Made by a program: the position numbers and the translations under genes. A model generated the notes under the pieces. That model did no database searches, was not told where the DNA came from, and saw only the letters and a program-made list of their open reading frames with translations. From JAEUPI01 sp963814435 (GTDB lineage: Bacteria; Pseudomonadota; Gammaproteobacteria; Burkholderiales; Burkholderiaceae_C), in contig CAWFCV010000004.1 of assembly GCA_963814435.1 (NCBI GenBank), positions 62,001 through 126,000 on the forward strand: a DNA stretch of 64,000 nucleotides, read 5' to 3'. Shown piece by piece: positions 23,435 to 35,385 of the stretch. How positions within the stretch are numbered: the first letter of the stretch is position 1; each line of letters starts with the position of its first letter.

Positions 23435-24139
23435 ATGAGCGAGTGGTGGACATACCGGCTCTCGGACTTCCTGATGTTCTCGCCGCGCAGCTACCACCGG
23501 CTGTTCGAACTGATGAACGCCGAGTTCGTGGCGGTGTTGTGGCTGGCGCTCGCGGCCGGCGCGGCGGTGCTGGTCGCGCTGGCGACCAACCGGGCCCACG
23601 CCGCCACGCTGACCAGCGTGGTGCTGGCGCTGGCCTGGTGCTGGGTGGGCTGGGCGTTTCACTGGCAGCGCTTCGCGACGATCAACTGGGCTGCGGCGTG
23701 GTTCGCGATCGGCTTCGCGGTCGAAGGTGCGCTGTGGGCGCTGTGCGCGGCGTTCGGAGCGACCCGCTGCAGACCTGCGGGCCCGGCGCACGCGCTCGGA
23801 CTCGGGCTCTGGCTGGTCGCGCTCGTGCTGCATCCGGCCATCGGCGTGCTGCTGGGGCGGCCGTGGAGCCAGGCGCAGACCTTCGGCATGGCGCCCGACC
23901 CCACAGTGCTGGCCACGTTGGGTGCGCTGCTGCTGGTGACGGTGCGTGGCGCCGGGCCACCCACGCGCCTGCGGCGAGCGCTCGGCGTGACGCTGTGGAT
24001 CGTGCCGCTGACGTGGTGCGCGATCGGTGGCGCCACACTGTGGACCCTGCATGCGCCGGAAGCCTGGCTGTTGCCGGCGGCCGGCGCCCTGGCACTGCTG
24101 GCTGCCGCGGCCCGGAAGCGCGGATGGCCGGCCAGATAG
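23435..24139 (+). CDS. DUF6064-like integral membrane protein
   Basis: A 234-residue membrane protein starting WWTYRLSDFLMFSPRSYHRLFEL, a pattern I associate with the DUF6064 family, followed by about seven hydrophobic helices. Pairs of Trp and His residues (WCWVGWAFHWQRF) sit in the third to fourth helix. Function unknown. It begins 12 bases after the aldo/keto reductase stop and is probably co-transcribed with it. Confidence 0.72.
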   Translation: MSEWWTYRLSDFLMFSPRSYHRLFELMNAEFVAVLWLALAAGAAVLVALATNRAHAATLTSVVLALAWCWVGWAFHWQRFATINWAAAWFAIGFAVEGALWALCAAFGATRCRPAGPAHALGLGLWLVALVLHPAIGVLLGRPWSQAQTFGMAPDPTVLATLGALLLVTVRGAGPPTRLRRALGVTLWIVPLTWCAIGGATLWTLHAPEAWLLPAAGALALLAAAARKRGWPAR

Positions 24140-24301
24140 GCCACCACCCGCCGACGCGCCAAGCGCGACCAGCGACCCCCGCTCCGACCCCGGCCCCCTC
24201 GGCGCGTAGGAGCCGAACTACGAAACGACAAGCCATCGGCCGCTGTCATCGACTCGCCCGCGCATCAATACTTCAGGCGAACAGCCCAGCCGAGGTAAGC
24301 C

Positions 24302-24991
24302 ATGCAATCGAAGCCAGACCGTCTGCCATCCGGCCAGCCCAGCGGATTCACTCTGTCCGAACTGCCGTACCCGTTGAACGCACTCGAGCCGCACATGAGC
24401 GCGCGCACGCTCGAGGTGCACCACGGCAAGCATCACAAGGCCTATGTCGTCAAGGCCAATCAGCTTGCAAAGGGCACACCCGTCGAGGGCCTGCCGCTCG
24501 AGCAGGCGGTGGTCGAGTCGCACCGACTGGGCGTCGGGCCGCTGTTCAACAACATCGCGCAGATCTTCAACCACAACCTGTTCTGGCAGAGCATGACGCC
24601 CGACGGTGCACGTGCGCCGTCATCCGGGCCGCTGTTCGAGCGGCTGTCTTCGTCGTTCGGTGGCATCGACGGCTTCAAGCAGCAGTTCGTCAAGGCGGGC
24701 CTGGCGCAATTCGGCAGCGGCTGGGTGTGGTTGGTGGCCACGCGCGGCAAGCTCGAGATCGTCGCCACGGGCAACGCCGCGACACCGCTCACCGAAGGCA
24801 AGAATGCGCTGCTGGTGTGCGACGTGTGGGAACACGCGTACTACCTCGACGTGCAGAACCGCCGTGAGGAGTTCCTGCAGCGTTTCGTCGACCGGCTGGT
24901 CAACTGGTCCTTCGCCGAGCAGCAGCTCGAGGGGCGGTCCGGCGTGGGGCAGGCCACGCCGCTGCGCGCCACGCTCGATTACGTGAACTGA
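24302..24991 (+). CDS. sodB: iron/manganese superoxide dismutase (Fe type)
   Basis: A 229-residue Fe/Mn superoxide dismutase. The metal ligands are His40 (LEVHHGKHHKAY), the His in FNHNLFWQSMTP, and Asp and His in CDVWEHAYYLD. The wording FNHNLFW and FGSGWVWLV resembles FeSOD. It converts superoxide to H2O2 and O2. The protein has about 13 extra N-terminal residues and a C-terminal extension (EQQLEGRSGVGQ) relative to E. coli SodB, and several common positions differ, so it may be a second, divergent copy in the genome. Cytoplasmic: no signal peptide. Confidence 0.86.
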   Translation: MQSKPDRLPSGQPSGFTLSELPYPLNALEPHMSARTLEVHHGKHHKAYVVKANQLAKGTPVEGLPLEQAVVESHRLGVGPLFNNIAQIFNHNLFWQSMTPDGARAPSSGPLFERLSSSFGGIDGFKQQFVKAGLAQFGSGWVWLVATRGKLEIVATGNAATPLTEGKNALLVCDVWEHAYYLDVQNRREEFLQRFVDRLVNWSFAEQQLEGRSGVGQATPLRATLDYVN

Positions 24992-25065
24992 ACAGGCCCC
25001 GACGCACCGGTTGCGCGACCTGCTCCGGGAACGGGCGGCCCATCGCTGAGAAGCCTGGCTCGCGC

Positions 25066-25392
25066 TCACTCGCTGGGCACGAAGATCCACAACAGCGCGT
25101 AGATCACCAGGCCGGCACCGCCCATCAGCAGCAGCAGCGCGAACAGCAGGCGCCAGATCCACGACTCCAGCCCGGTGGAGCGCGCGATGCCGCCGCACAC
25201 GCCGGCGATCCAGCGGTCGCTGGCGCTGCGCCGCAGCGCGTTGAGTGCCGCCACGGCCGCCGCAGGCGGCGCGTCGGCTCCACCCTGCGGCGTGTCGAGC
25301 AGCCTGGCCTTTGCGCGCGCGAATTCGTCGTCGGTCAACGCGTTGCGTCGGTGCATCTCCTCCAGCTTGGCCAGTTCGTCGCTCAATGCCAT
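25066..25392 (-). CDS. PspC domain protein with N-terminal SHOCT-like region
   Basis: A 108-residue protein. Residues 1-35 form a short SHOCT-like helix hairpin (LEEMHRRNALTDDEFARAKARLL). Residues 58-106 are a PspC domain: DRWIAGVCGGIARSTG then two membrane helices ending LLWIFVP. PspC proteins are small inner-membrane sensors of envelope stress. AAGGAG eight bases before ATG 25392 supports the start. The downstream side abuts the sodB gene tail-to-tail, with about 75 bases between. Confidence 0.85.
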   Translation of the reverse strand: MALSDELAKLEEMHRRNALTDDEFARAKARLLDTPQGGADAPPAAAVAALNALRRSASDRWIAGVCGGIARSTGLESWIWRLLFALLLLMGGAGLVIYALLWIFVPSE

Positions 25393-25427
25393 GGTCGATC
25401 TCCTTCGAAGTGCGAACGCTATCACCA

Positions 25428-27007
<1,580 letters not shown>

Positions 27008-27011
<4 letters not shown>

Positions 27012-28532
27012 CGTGGCATCTTCGCTGGGCTCTTCGCATCGTCAGTGTGCGCGCGCCAGGCCAGGCGCCGTTCGATCCATTCGAACAGGACCTGCGTGGC
27101 CAGCGCCATCACCGCGGCCGGTACCGCGCCGGCCATCAGCGCGGCGTGGTCGTTCAATGCCAGTCCGGTGGCGATGCGCTCGCCGAAGCCGCCCGCGCCG
27201 ATGAAGGCGGCGATGGTCGCGGTGCCGACGCTGATGACGGCAGCAGTCTTCACGCCGGCCACGATCACCGGCATGGCCAGCGGCAGCTCCACCAGGCGCC
27301 AGCGCTGCACCCGCGTCAGGCCGAGCGCCAGCGCCGCGTCGTGCAGACCCTGCGGAATCTGGCGCAGCCCGGTGGTCACGTTGCGCACGATCGGCAGCAG
27401 CGCGTACAGCGACAGTGCCACCAGCGCCGGCACCGTGCCGATGCGCCCGAGCAGCGGAATCAGCATCGCGAACAGCGCCAGCGACGGCACCGTCTGCAGC
27501 ACCCCCACCACCGCCATCACCGGCTGCTCGAACGGCGGTCGCTCCGCGGCCAGCATGCCCAGCGGCACGCCGAGCGCGATGGCCACCGCCACCGCCACCA
27601 GCACCAGCGTGAGGTGTTGCTGCGTCAGGCGGGCCAGGTCGTCGGCAAACAGGCGCGCCCAGAACCCGCTGCGCGACGCGGCTGCCGTGGCCGCCGGGGC
27701 GACGAACTCGCGCGCGATGGCCTGGAAAGCTCAGGCCGCGCAGTTCGGCGTCGCCGTTCATCGCGATCATGCGCGCCGGCGGGATGCGCCCTTCGAGCGC
27801 CTCGATCGCGCGCCAGGCTTCGGGCGCGCGCTGCGGCAGGTCGAGCCGGTACAGCAGCACCGCGTCGTAGCGCGGAAAGTACTGCAGGTCGTCGGCCAGC
27901 ACCGCCAGCCCGAGCGACGCGATCTTGGCGTCGGTGGAGTAGATGTCGGTGGCCGCGATGCGGCCGCTGGCCAGCGCTTCGTAGGCGATGCCGTGGTCGA
28001 TGCCGGTGGGCTGCTGCGTCAGGCCGTAGCGCGCGGCCAGGCCGGGCCAGCCGTCGGCGCGCCCGAGGAACTCGTGCGACAGCCCGAGCGCGAGGGTGGG
28101 GTGCCGCGCCAGGTCGCTGATGCGGTTCACGCTCAACGCACCGGCCTGCGCCGCGGTCATTGCCAGCGCGTAGGTGTTCTGGAAGCCCAGCGGCACGCCG
28201 ACGCCCAGCCCGATGGCGGCGAGCTGCCGGCGCATTGCGGCCAGGTCGGTCGGCTGCGGGTTCTTCAGGATCTCGGCGTCGATGGTGCCCAGGTATTCGG
28301 GATAAACATCGATCGCGCCGGCCTTCAGCGCCTCGAGCACGACCGCGGTGTTGCCCAGGCCCGGCTTGTGTTGCGCCGGCGCGTGGCGCGCCGCCGTCTG
28401 CGCAACGATCTCGCCGAGGATGTACGACTCGGTGAAGCGTTTGGAGCCCACCGTCAACGGCGCGTCGGCGGCACGGCCGGCGCCTGCGGCGGCCAGCGCC
28501 ACGCACGCCAGAGCAAGACAACACGAGCGCAT
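27008..28532 (-). pseudogene. glycine betaine/choline-type ABC transporter: substrate-binding domain fused to permease, one frameshift
   Basis: A protein of about 507 residues if one base is corrected. The N-terminal half has a signal peptide (MRSCCLALACVALAAAGAG) and an OpuC/OsmF-type binding domain: VGSKRFTESYILGEI, ALKAGAIDVYPEYLGT and ATDIYSTDAKI. The C-terminal half is the permease, with QTVPSLALFAMLIPLLG and the EAA-like loop ALALGLTRVQRWRLVELPLAMP. The frame changes in a TTT run at about 27727; one extra T separates GLSF from QAIAREFVAP. No ATPase gene is nearby. The ATG at 28532 has GGGAGG at good distance. Substrates of this group are quaternary amines such as betaine, choline or ergothioneine. 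A dyad operator lies 60 bases upstream. Confidence 0.84.
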
Positions 28533-28591
28533 ACATCCTCCCTGATCGACGCGGCGATTCTGCGCGGCCCACCGCATTTGCACACACTGTG

Positions 28592-28611
28592 GGTGGGTGA
28601 TTTCACCCACC
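28592..28611. promoter_or_regulatory. palindromic operator upstream of the SBP-permease gene
   Basis: Perfect 9-bp inverted repeat GGTGGGTGA-TT-TCACCCACC in the 304-base gap 28533-28836 between the ABC-transporter gene (minus) and a lipoprotein gene (plus). It lies about 60 bases upstream of the transporter start. Its core, GTGGG-N8-CCCAC at 28593-28610, has the same geometry as sites before the DUF6502 gene, the histidine kinase and the ECF sigma gene. I see nothing else I can name in this gap. Confidence 0.6.
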
Positions 28612-28836
28612 GTGGGGTTCTACACCCGATCGTGCCCAGCCTGCCGCCGGCGAGTGACACCGTGCGCGCCGATGCGGCGTTGCGGCGGCCATTCAAATCA
28701 AGCACTTGCACCGGTCATCGCGAATTCTTGCCGGCGGCGACGCAACCCGGCCGGTCTGGCATGGCGCGTGCAAGCTTCGCTGATGCAAAGCGCAGCGACG
28801 CCAGTCACCTGCACCCGATCACCAACTGGGACCATC

Positions 28837-29759
28837 ATGATGAAGAACCGACATTCGATCGCGCTGACCGCACTGGCGGCAGTGACGGCGTTGCTCGCCG
28901 CGTGCGGCGGCGGATCCGGCGACACCGCCGTCGCCGGCACGGTGCAGGTCAACGCGGCGCGCGAGCAGATCCTCAGAGGGGGTGCGGTGGGCGGTGCGCC
29001 TGCGCCCGTTCTGCCTTCGCCGCTGCCGACCACGGCGCCAGCACCCGATGTGCTGGTGTACGAATCGTTCGGCATGGGGCCGGACATCGCCCGCCCGGCG
29101 GGCGGCAAGGGCGACATGCGCGCGACCTTCATCCACACCACGCTCGGCGGTTTCTGGGCCGAATACCTGGGCAGCAAGAACAACAGCTGGATCACGCCCG
29201 ACGGCAACCAGACCTGGAAGTTCGCCGGCATCGGCGGCTACCTCGACCCGTACATGCTGCCATCGCCGCTGGAGAACGACTCGATCGGCTACGGCGCCGC
29301 GTGTCGGAGTGGTTCGATGCGGTCACCGAGTATCCGACGGCGCTGTTGCCATTCACCTCGGACAAGCCGTACTCGGTGTCGATCGACGGCTGGCCGTCAG
29401 TGGTGGGCGGCGCCTACGTCGCGCTCGGGCTCACCAGCTCGGGCGCGACGTTGAGCAACTTCAGCACCGTGGGCCAGGTGTGGCTGAGCCTGCGCGAGCA
29501 GCAACCGCTGGTGCAGGGGCCGTTGCAGTATGAATTGCGCCTGAACGGCAACACGGGTCCGCTGCTGGCCAGCGGCACCACCGCGAACGTGACCTACAAC
29601 CACCTCGTCATCCGTTACGACCCGGTGGCCAGGACGGTGGGCGCGAGCGTCAATGACATGGACCTGGGCACGTTCCCGGTGACCATGGCCAACCCGCGCT
29701 ACGCGGGCTTCGAAGGTGTCGGCGTCGTCGACACCTTCGTGATCCGCAGGCTGCCCTGA
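28837..29759 (+). pseudogene. hypothetical lipoprotein, one frameshift
   Basis: A protein of about 307 residues if one base is restored. Residues 1-22 form a lipoprotein signal (LLAACGGGSG). The mature part begins with a Pro/Ala-rich stretch, then reads VLVYESFGMGP, GSKNNSWITPDGNQTWKFAG and, after a frame change at about 29300-29308, SEWFDAVTEYPTALLPF and VIRYDPVARTVGASVNDMD. The second half looks like a jelly-roll/LamG-type beta sandwich as in carbohydrate-binding proteins, but I cannot assign a family. Only the joint near GYGA/VSEW needs a base; both halves have good coding character. A strong terminator follows. Confidence 0.65.
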
Positions 29760-29813
29760 AGCGCAGCCGGATCGTCCGCCGTCAACGATTCATTGCCCCT
29801 CCAAAAGGCCTTC

Positions 29814-29837
29814 GGCCCACCGTGCGGTGGGCCATTT
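29814..29837. terminator. intrinsic terminator, probably bidirectional
   Basis: Inverted repeat GGCCCACC-GTGC-GGTGGGCC (29814-29833) followed on the plus strand by ATTTTCTT. On the minus strand the hairpin is followed a few bases later by CCTTTTGG. It sits between the convergent lipoprotein gene (ends 29759) and the NTF2-like gene (ends 29857). Confidence 0.8.
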
Positions 29838-29856
29838 TCTTGCCGGTCGCGCGCCG

Positions 29857-30390
29857 CTAGAACATCGAGTTGAGGTTGGTCGAGCTGCGCGGCACCTGCT
29901 GCAGCACGTCCCAGTGCTCGACGATCTTGCCGTTTTCGTCGAGGCGGAAGATGTCGATGCCGGCCCACTGGCGCGCGCCGAGCCACGACGGGAACTGCGA
30001 CTGCGCGTGCACGATCACGTGGTTGCCTTCGGCAAACACGCGCCGGAACGCGATCTCCTTGTCGGGGTAGTCACGCGCCATCTTCTCGAAGTACCAGATG
30101 AAGCCGTCCTTGCCGTCGGGCACCTCGGGGTTGTGCTGGATGTAGGTGGCGCCGGCGTAGCGCTCGATGGCTTCGCGCGGCTTGCCCTTGTTGAACGCCA
30201 GGTCGTAGAACTCGAGGACGTTGCGCTTGTTGCGCACCAGTGCCTCGGGCGCCATCACGCTCACCTGCTCGAGCGTCGCGAAATTCTGTGCGTCGGCCGG
30301 TATCGGCGCGAGCGCCATCAGTGCTGCGATCAAGCTGCAGAGCGTGAACGCGCGGCGAGCAGCGCGAGTGACCATCGGCGAAACGGGCAT
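29857..30390 (-). CDS. secreted SnoaL/NTF2-like protein
   Basis: A 177-residue protein with a signal peptide (residues 1-30, cleaved after ADA) and a SnoaL-like NTF2 fold: VLEFYDLAFNKGKPREAIERY, TYIQHNPEVPDGKDGF and IDIFRLDENGKIVEHWDVLQ. The last two patterns are typical of the SnoaL polyketide-cyclase-like group found as hypothetical secreted proteins in proteobacteria; no catalytic role is established. CAGGAGA about six bases before ATG 30390 decides the start; an ATG at 30408 is upstream of that site. Confidence 0.84.
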   Translation of the reverse strand: MPVSPMVTRAARRAFTLCSLIAALMALAPIPADAQNFATLEQVSVMAPEALVRNKRNVLEFYDLAFNKGKPREAIERYAGATYIQHNPEVPDGKDGFIWYFEKMARDYPDKEIAFRRVFAEGNHVIVHAQSQFPSWLGARQWAGIDIFRLDENGKIVEHWDVLQQVPRSSTNLNSMF

Positions 30391-30518
30391 GCGGGTCTCC
30401 TGGAGCATCGGCCATGGCGCGCATTGTCGGTGCGATGGCGGCGGCGTCGTGACGTGATGTGACCTGGTGCCGCGTCGCGAACACGGCCACGCATGGGGCG
30501 CGCTGGGCCGCGCGCGGC

Positions 30519-31525
30519 TCAGCGCGGCGCGCGGCGGTTCGGCGGGCGCCGCGTGTCGACCGGCCGGGCCTGCGGCGCCGGCTTGGGGGCCTCGCGCCGC
30601 GCCTGCTCGAGCGTGGCGTCGAGCGCGGCCGGGTCGATGCGCTTGAGCGCGCAGAAGTTGGCGCGCGACAGCGTCGACGACTCGAACGCGCGCAGCAGTT
30701 GTGCGCGCTCGCGACGCGGGGCGTCGTCGGGCGGCTGTGCGGGCTCGGCCATCGGCGGCTCCACCGGCTGTGGCGTCCGCGGCCAGGTCTGCACCGGCAC
30801 GCGAGCGTGAGCCGAGGCGCGTGGTGCCGCGGGCATGCGTTCGGTGGCTGGCGGTGCTTCGTCGCGGCGGCCCTGACGGGGCGGGGCGCGCCGTGGCGGG
30901 CGCGGCCGCGTGTCGCGGGGATCGGGGCCGGCGGGCGGCAAAGCGTCGGCGGCGGGCGCAGCCGCGTCTCGAGGCCTCGCCGCGCGCGCCACCGTGTGTC
31001 GTGCCTGGCGCTCGGCGGCGCGTCGCGACTCGACGATAGCGCGGCGCCGGTCCAGTTCGGCCACCGCAGCCTGGCGATGCTCGTCGCTCACCTCGCCGGC
31101 CGGCACCCCGTCGAGGTCGTAGCGGTGCGGCGACGCCACCAGCGCCTTCAGGTAGGCGCTGGTCGTGGTGTGCCGGTGCAGGAACGGCGACAGCGAGCGG
31201 CGCGAGAACAGGCCCGGCGCACGCTGCTGGATGTCGACCTGGATGCGCAGCTTGATGGGCCGCGGCGGCGTGTTGGGGATCGCGGCGAAGAGCGCGGGGA
31301 ACAACTCGGCCAGGCGTGCGGCCACTCCACCGGCGTCAGCTCGATCGCTGCGGCCGCCGGCGCGCCGTCGACCGCAGCGGGGGATTCCACGCTCGGCGCA
31401 ACCGGCACGGGCGGCTCGGCCGATGCCGGTGTGTCCGGGCGCGGCGCGTCGGATGCGATGGGTTCGGCGGCCGGCTGCGGCGGGGTATCGGGCACGTTGG
31501 CGTTGCAAGTGGGCGAGGGCGGCAT
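30519..31525 (-). pseudogene. proQ: ProQ/FinO family RNA chaperone with long Pro/Ala/Arg-rich flanks, one frameshift
   Basis: About 335 residues if one base is restored. The ProQ/FinO core (LAELFPALFAAIPNTPPRPIK then LHRHTTTSAYLKALV) lies in the middle. Before it is an acidic Pro/Ala-rich segment (PVAPSVESPAAVDGAPAA) read in another frame; the two meet near 31316 where one G seems missing. After the core come Arg/Pro-rich stretches and a second helical motif LLRAFESSTLSRANFCALKRIDP that resembles a duplicated C-terminal module. ProQ binds structured sRNAs and mRNA 3' ends. The N-terminal start at ATG 31525 is tentative. Confidence 0.8.
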
Positions 31526-31550
31526 TGTCGCCGCGCCGCACGCCAAATGA

Positions 31551-31577
31551 AAACGCCGGACATCAAGTCCGGCGTTT
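31551..31577 (-). terminator. intrinsic terminator of the DUF6502-DUF5666 operon
   Basis: Perfect 11-bp inverted repeat AAACGCCGGAC / GTCCGGCGTTT with a 5-base loop. On the minus strand the hairpin ends in GTTTTCATTT, a usable T-run. It lies 43 bases after the stop of the DUF5666 gene and in front of proQ on the same strand, so it separates the two units. Confidence 0.85.
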
Positions 31578-31619
31578 CGGTGCGCGGGCCGCGCGCCGGC
31601 GGCCGTTATGCAGGTTCGA

Positions 31620-33013
31620 TCAGTCCTCGAGCTGGATTTCCTGGTTCCAGGTGATCACGTTGGCCGACGAGCCCACCGCGCGCCTTGATCAGCTTGCCTG
31701 CGGTGGCCGAGGCGAAGAACTGGTCGATCGTGATGACGTTGTCGTTGATGTCCTTGAAGCTGCTCATCGCCGATGCGTCGAACGTGATGCCCAGCAGCGT
31801 GACGTTCGGCCGCTGTCACGTTCGAGGCCACCGCTTGCATGATCACCCGCGAGGTGTTGCCGCCGTTCTGCAGCTCGACTTCGGTGGCAATGACGTTGTT
31901 GCCAATGCCCGGCCGTCCGCGGACACGCAGGTAGTTACCCGCCGTCAGAGCCGCCAGGTTCACAACGTTCTTGAATTGCGTCAGCGAATTCACCTCGACG
32001 GTGATGCCGTTCAGTCCGCTCAGCGTGAACGAGTTGCTGCCCTTTACCGCCAGCGGCGCCTCGAAGCGGATGTTCTCGCGGAACGACACCTTCGTCGCCG
32101 TGAGGATGCCGCCGGAGAGCGAACCTTCGGCCTCGAGCTTGCCGCCGAGCACGATCTCGCTTTGCAGGCCACCCTGGAACACCGTGTTGCCCGTCGTGAT
32201 GACACGCTGGCTGCCGATCGTGAAGTCGCTGGTGGAAGTGAGCGCCGTGACGAAGCCTTCGACCTCGATCTTGGCGACGTCGCCCTTGACACCTTCGGGC
32301 TCGACCTTGCTCGCTGTCAGGGTGCCGCACACGTTGCTGGCCGGCGGATTGCCCGCGCAGGCCGTGCCCTTCACCTCGACCAGCAGGCCGTTCCAGGAAC
32401 CGCCGGGCATGTCGTTGATGACCGCGCCGGCACCGAGCGTGACGTTCAGCGCGCCCACCACGAAGGTGGTGCCGCCTGCTGTGTGCGACTTGACGAATCC
32501 CTTCACCGCGAAGGGCGGAGTCGCTTGCGCGGCCTTCTTCTCGATGTAGTTGGCCGCGACGGTGCCGTCGGAGACCACCTGGCCGTGCACCTCGATGTAG
32601 TTGCCGGCCGTGATCGGGCCGTTGCTGATCGTGGTGCTGCCATCGGTGACGACGGTCTGGCCCATCACGACCATCTGGTTGGTGCCGACCGATTCGACAT
32701 AACCCTTGACGGCGCTCTTGACGCTGATCGTCGTCGCCGAGGCGCTCGAGATCGAGCCGTCAACGCGGGCGATCATGCCCACGCGCAGGTCGGATTCCGG
32801 ATGCGGGTTGTCGTCGATCTTGATCGTCGCGGTGTTCGACTTGAACTCCACGCCATTGACCCACACGCTGCCGAACGCGGTGATCGTGCCCACCGAGACG
32901 TCCTGCGGCGTCGTGCCGGTGCCGCCGATGCCGCCATCGCCACCGCCGCCGCAGGCGGCGAGGACCAACGCAATGGCGCCATGGGCCATCGCGCGAAGTG
33001 TCGAGATTCTCAT
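31620..33013 (-). pseudogene. DUF5666 domain lipoprotein, two frameshifts near the C-terminus
   Basis: About 463 residues if corrected. The lipoprotein signal MRISTLRAMAHGAIALVLAAC is followed by a Gly-rich linker and many OB-like beta repeats of DUF5666 type, for example ITAFGSVWVNGVEFKSNTA, GMIARVDGSIS and VKGYVESVGTNQMVVMG. The frame is good to VASNVTA, then shifts at about 31815 to NVTLLGITFDASAMSSF, and shifts again at about 31680 to SSANVITWNQEIQLED before TGA 31620. DUF5666 proteins are surface or periplasmic and of unknown function. ATG 33013 lies one base after the DUF6502 stop (TGACATG), so translation is coupled. GGAGAAA precedes the start. Confidence 0.82.
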
Positions 33014-33014
33014 G

Positions 33015-33857
33015 TCATTTCTCCTTGGAAACGTCTGGTTCGAGCCGTTGCTCGAAGTAGAAAATGCCCATGCCGACGCGCGCGCGCGGTTGGTGGGGTG
33101 GATCGGGTGGGCTGGGCTCTGAATGCTCGGCCAGCCACTTGTCGAGCTGTTCGAGTAAGGCCTGGGCCTGCTCACCGCTGAGTTTGCGAAAGTCGTTCAG
33201 TGCCGCGACCGGCACGTTGCGATACATCACCTTGCGCTGGAAGCGCGGGTCCGTGTCGCCGTGTTCGATGTTGTGGTCGATCGTGTCGATCAGGTCCGAC
33301 ACGTCGGAGCCGAGGATCTCGAGCTTGTCGACCGCGCTGCGCTGCGGCACATAGGCGCGCACCACGAGTTCGAGCTTGCCGTCGTCGCTGCGCCGCACCG
33401 CGCCCACGCGCAGCAGTTCGTCGAGCACCGCACGCACCGGCACGTCGCCGCTGTGCCGGCGCACCAGTTCGGCAAAGCTGGCCGAGCCGTCCTGCGGGTC
33501 GAGCGCCTGCGGCTCGCCGCGCGCATCGACGAACTCCGGGTCGCGCGTCCAGGCGGTCAGCACGCGCGCGGCGCGGTTGTACTGCTCGCGGTCGACCGCC
33601 GCCGACTCGGCCGGCTCGGACATCAGGCGCTGCACTTCCTTGCGGGTCAGCCCGGAGAGGATCGACGCGCGCGAGATCGACGGCTTCTTGCCGGGGATGC
33701 CGAAGTCGCTGATCACCACGTCGATGTAGGCGCGCTTGGCCAGGTCCTCGAACGCGCCGAACGACACGTGGTGGCGCAGCAGCACCCGGAACAACGGCCG
33801 CAGCACCTGGGTGATGGCGGCGTTGAGCGCACGGTGAAGTTTGTTCTCGGTGTCCAT
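33015..33857 (-). CDS. DUF6502 family protein, probable winged-helix regulator
   Basis: A 280-residue protein. The N-terminal half reads LRPLFRVLLRHHVSFGAFEDL and then SRASILSGLTRKEVQRLM, a helix-turn-helix-like segment with SG-LTRKEV as recognition helix, as in DUF6502 proteins. The C-terminal half is helical (VSDLIDTIDHNIEHG). I infer a DNA-binding regulator, possibly autoregulatory, because a TTGGG-N8-CCCAA dyad covers its own -10 box. No Shine-Dalgarno precedes ATG 33857. The DUF5666 lipoprotein gene follows one base later, a pair seen together in several betaproteobacteria as far as I recall. Confidence 0.8.
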   Translation of the reverse strand: MDTENKLHRALNAAITQVLRPLFRVLLRHHVSFGAFEDLAKRAYIDVVISDFGIPGKKPSISRASILSGLTRKEVQRLMSEPAESAAVDREQYNRAARVLTAWTRDPEFVDARGEPQALDPQDGSASFAELVRRHSGDVPVRAVLDELLRVGAVRRSDDGKLELVVRAYVPQRSAVDKLEILGSDVSDLIDTIDHNIEHGDTDPRFQRKVMYRNVPVAALNDFRKLSGEQAQALLEQLDKWLAEHSEPSPPDPPHQPRARVGMGIFYFEQRLEPDVSKEK

Positions 33858-33893
33858 TTGGGAAATTTTGCCCAAATATGACTTTGCTGTCAA
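33858..33893 (-). promoter_or_regulatory. sigma70-type promoter with overlapping dyad, predicted leaderless start
   Basis: On the minus strand, TTGACA (33893-33888) is followed by a 17-base spacer and CAAAAT (33870-33865); the ATG of the DUF6502 gene begins seven bases further on. That places the expected transcription start at or next to the A of the ATG, and there is no Shine-Dalgarno, so a leaderless mRNA is predicted. The dyad TTTGGG-N8-CCCAAA (33857-33876) covers the -10 box, so a bound regulator would block RNA polymerase. Confidence 0.65.
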
Positions 33894-33902
33894 CAGATTT
33901 AT

Positions 33903-33917
33903 TCCAGCTAGGCTGGA
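33903..33917 (-). terminator. weak hairpin after the response regulator gene
   Basis: Six-bp inverted repeat TCCAGC-TAG-GCTGGA, followed on the minus strand by ATAAATCTG. It lies 19 bases downstream of the NtrC-type regulator stop and just upstream of the DUF6502 promoter. The stem is short, so termination may be partial. Confidence 0.35.
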
Positions 33918-33935
33918 TAAGCCTTGCTGCGAGTG

Positions 33936-35372
<1,437 letters not shown>

Positions 35373-35385
35373 GATTTGTTCTTTC

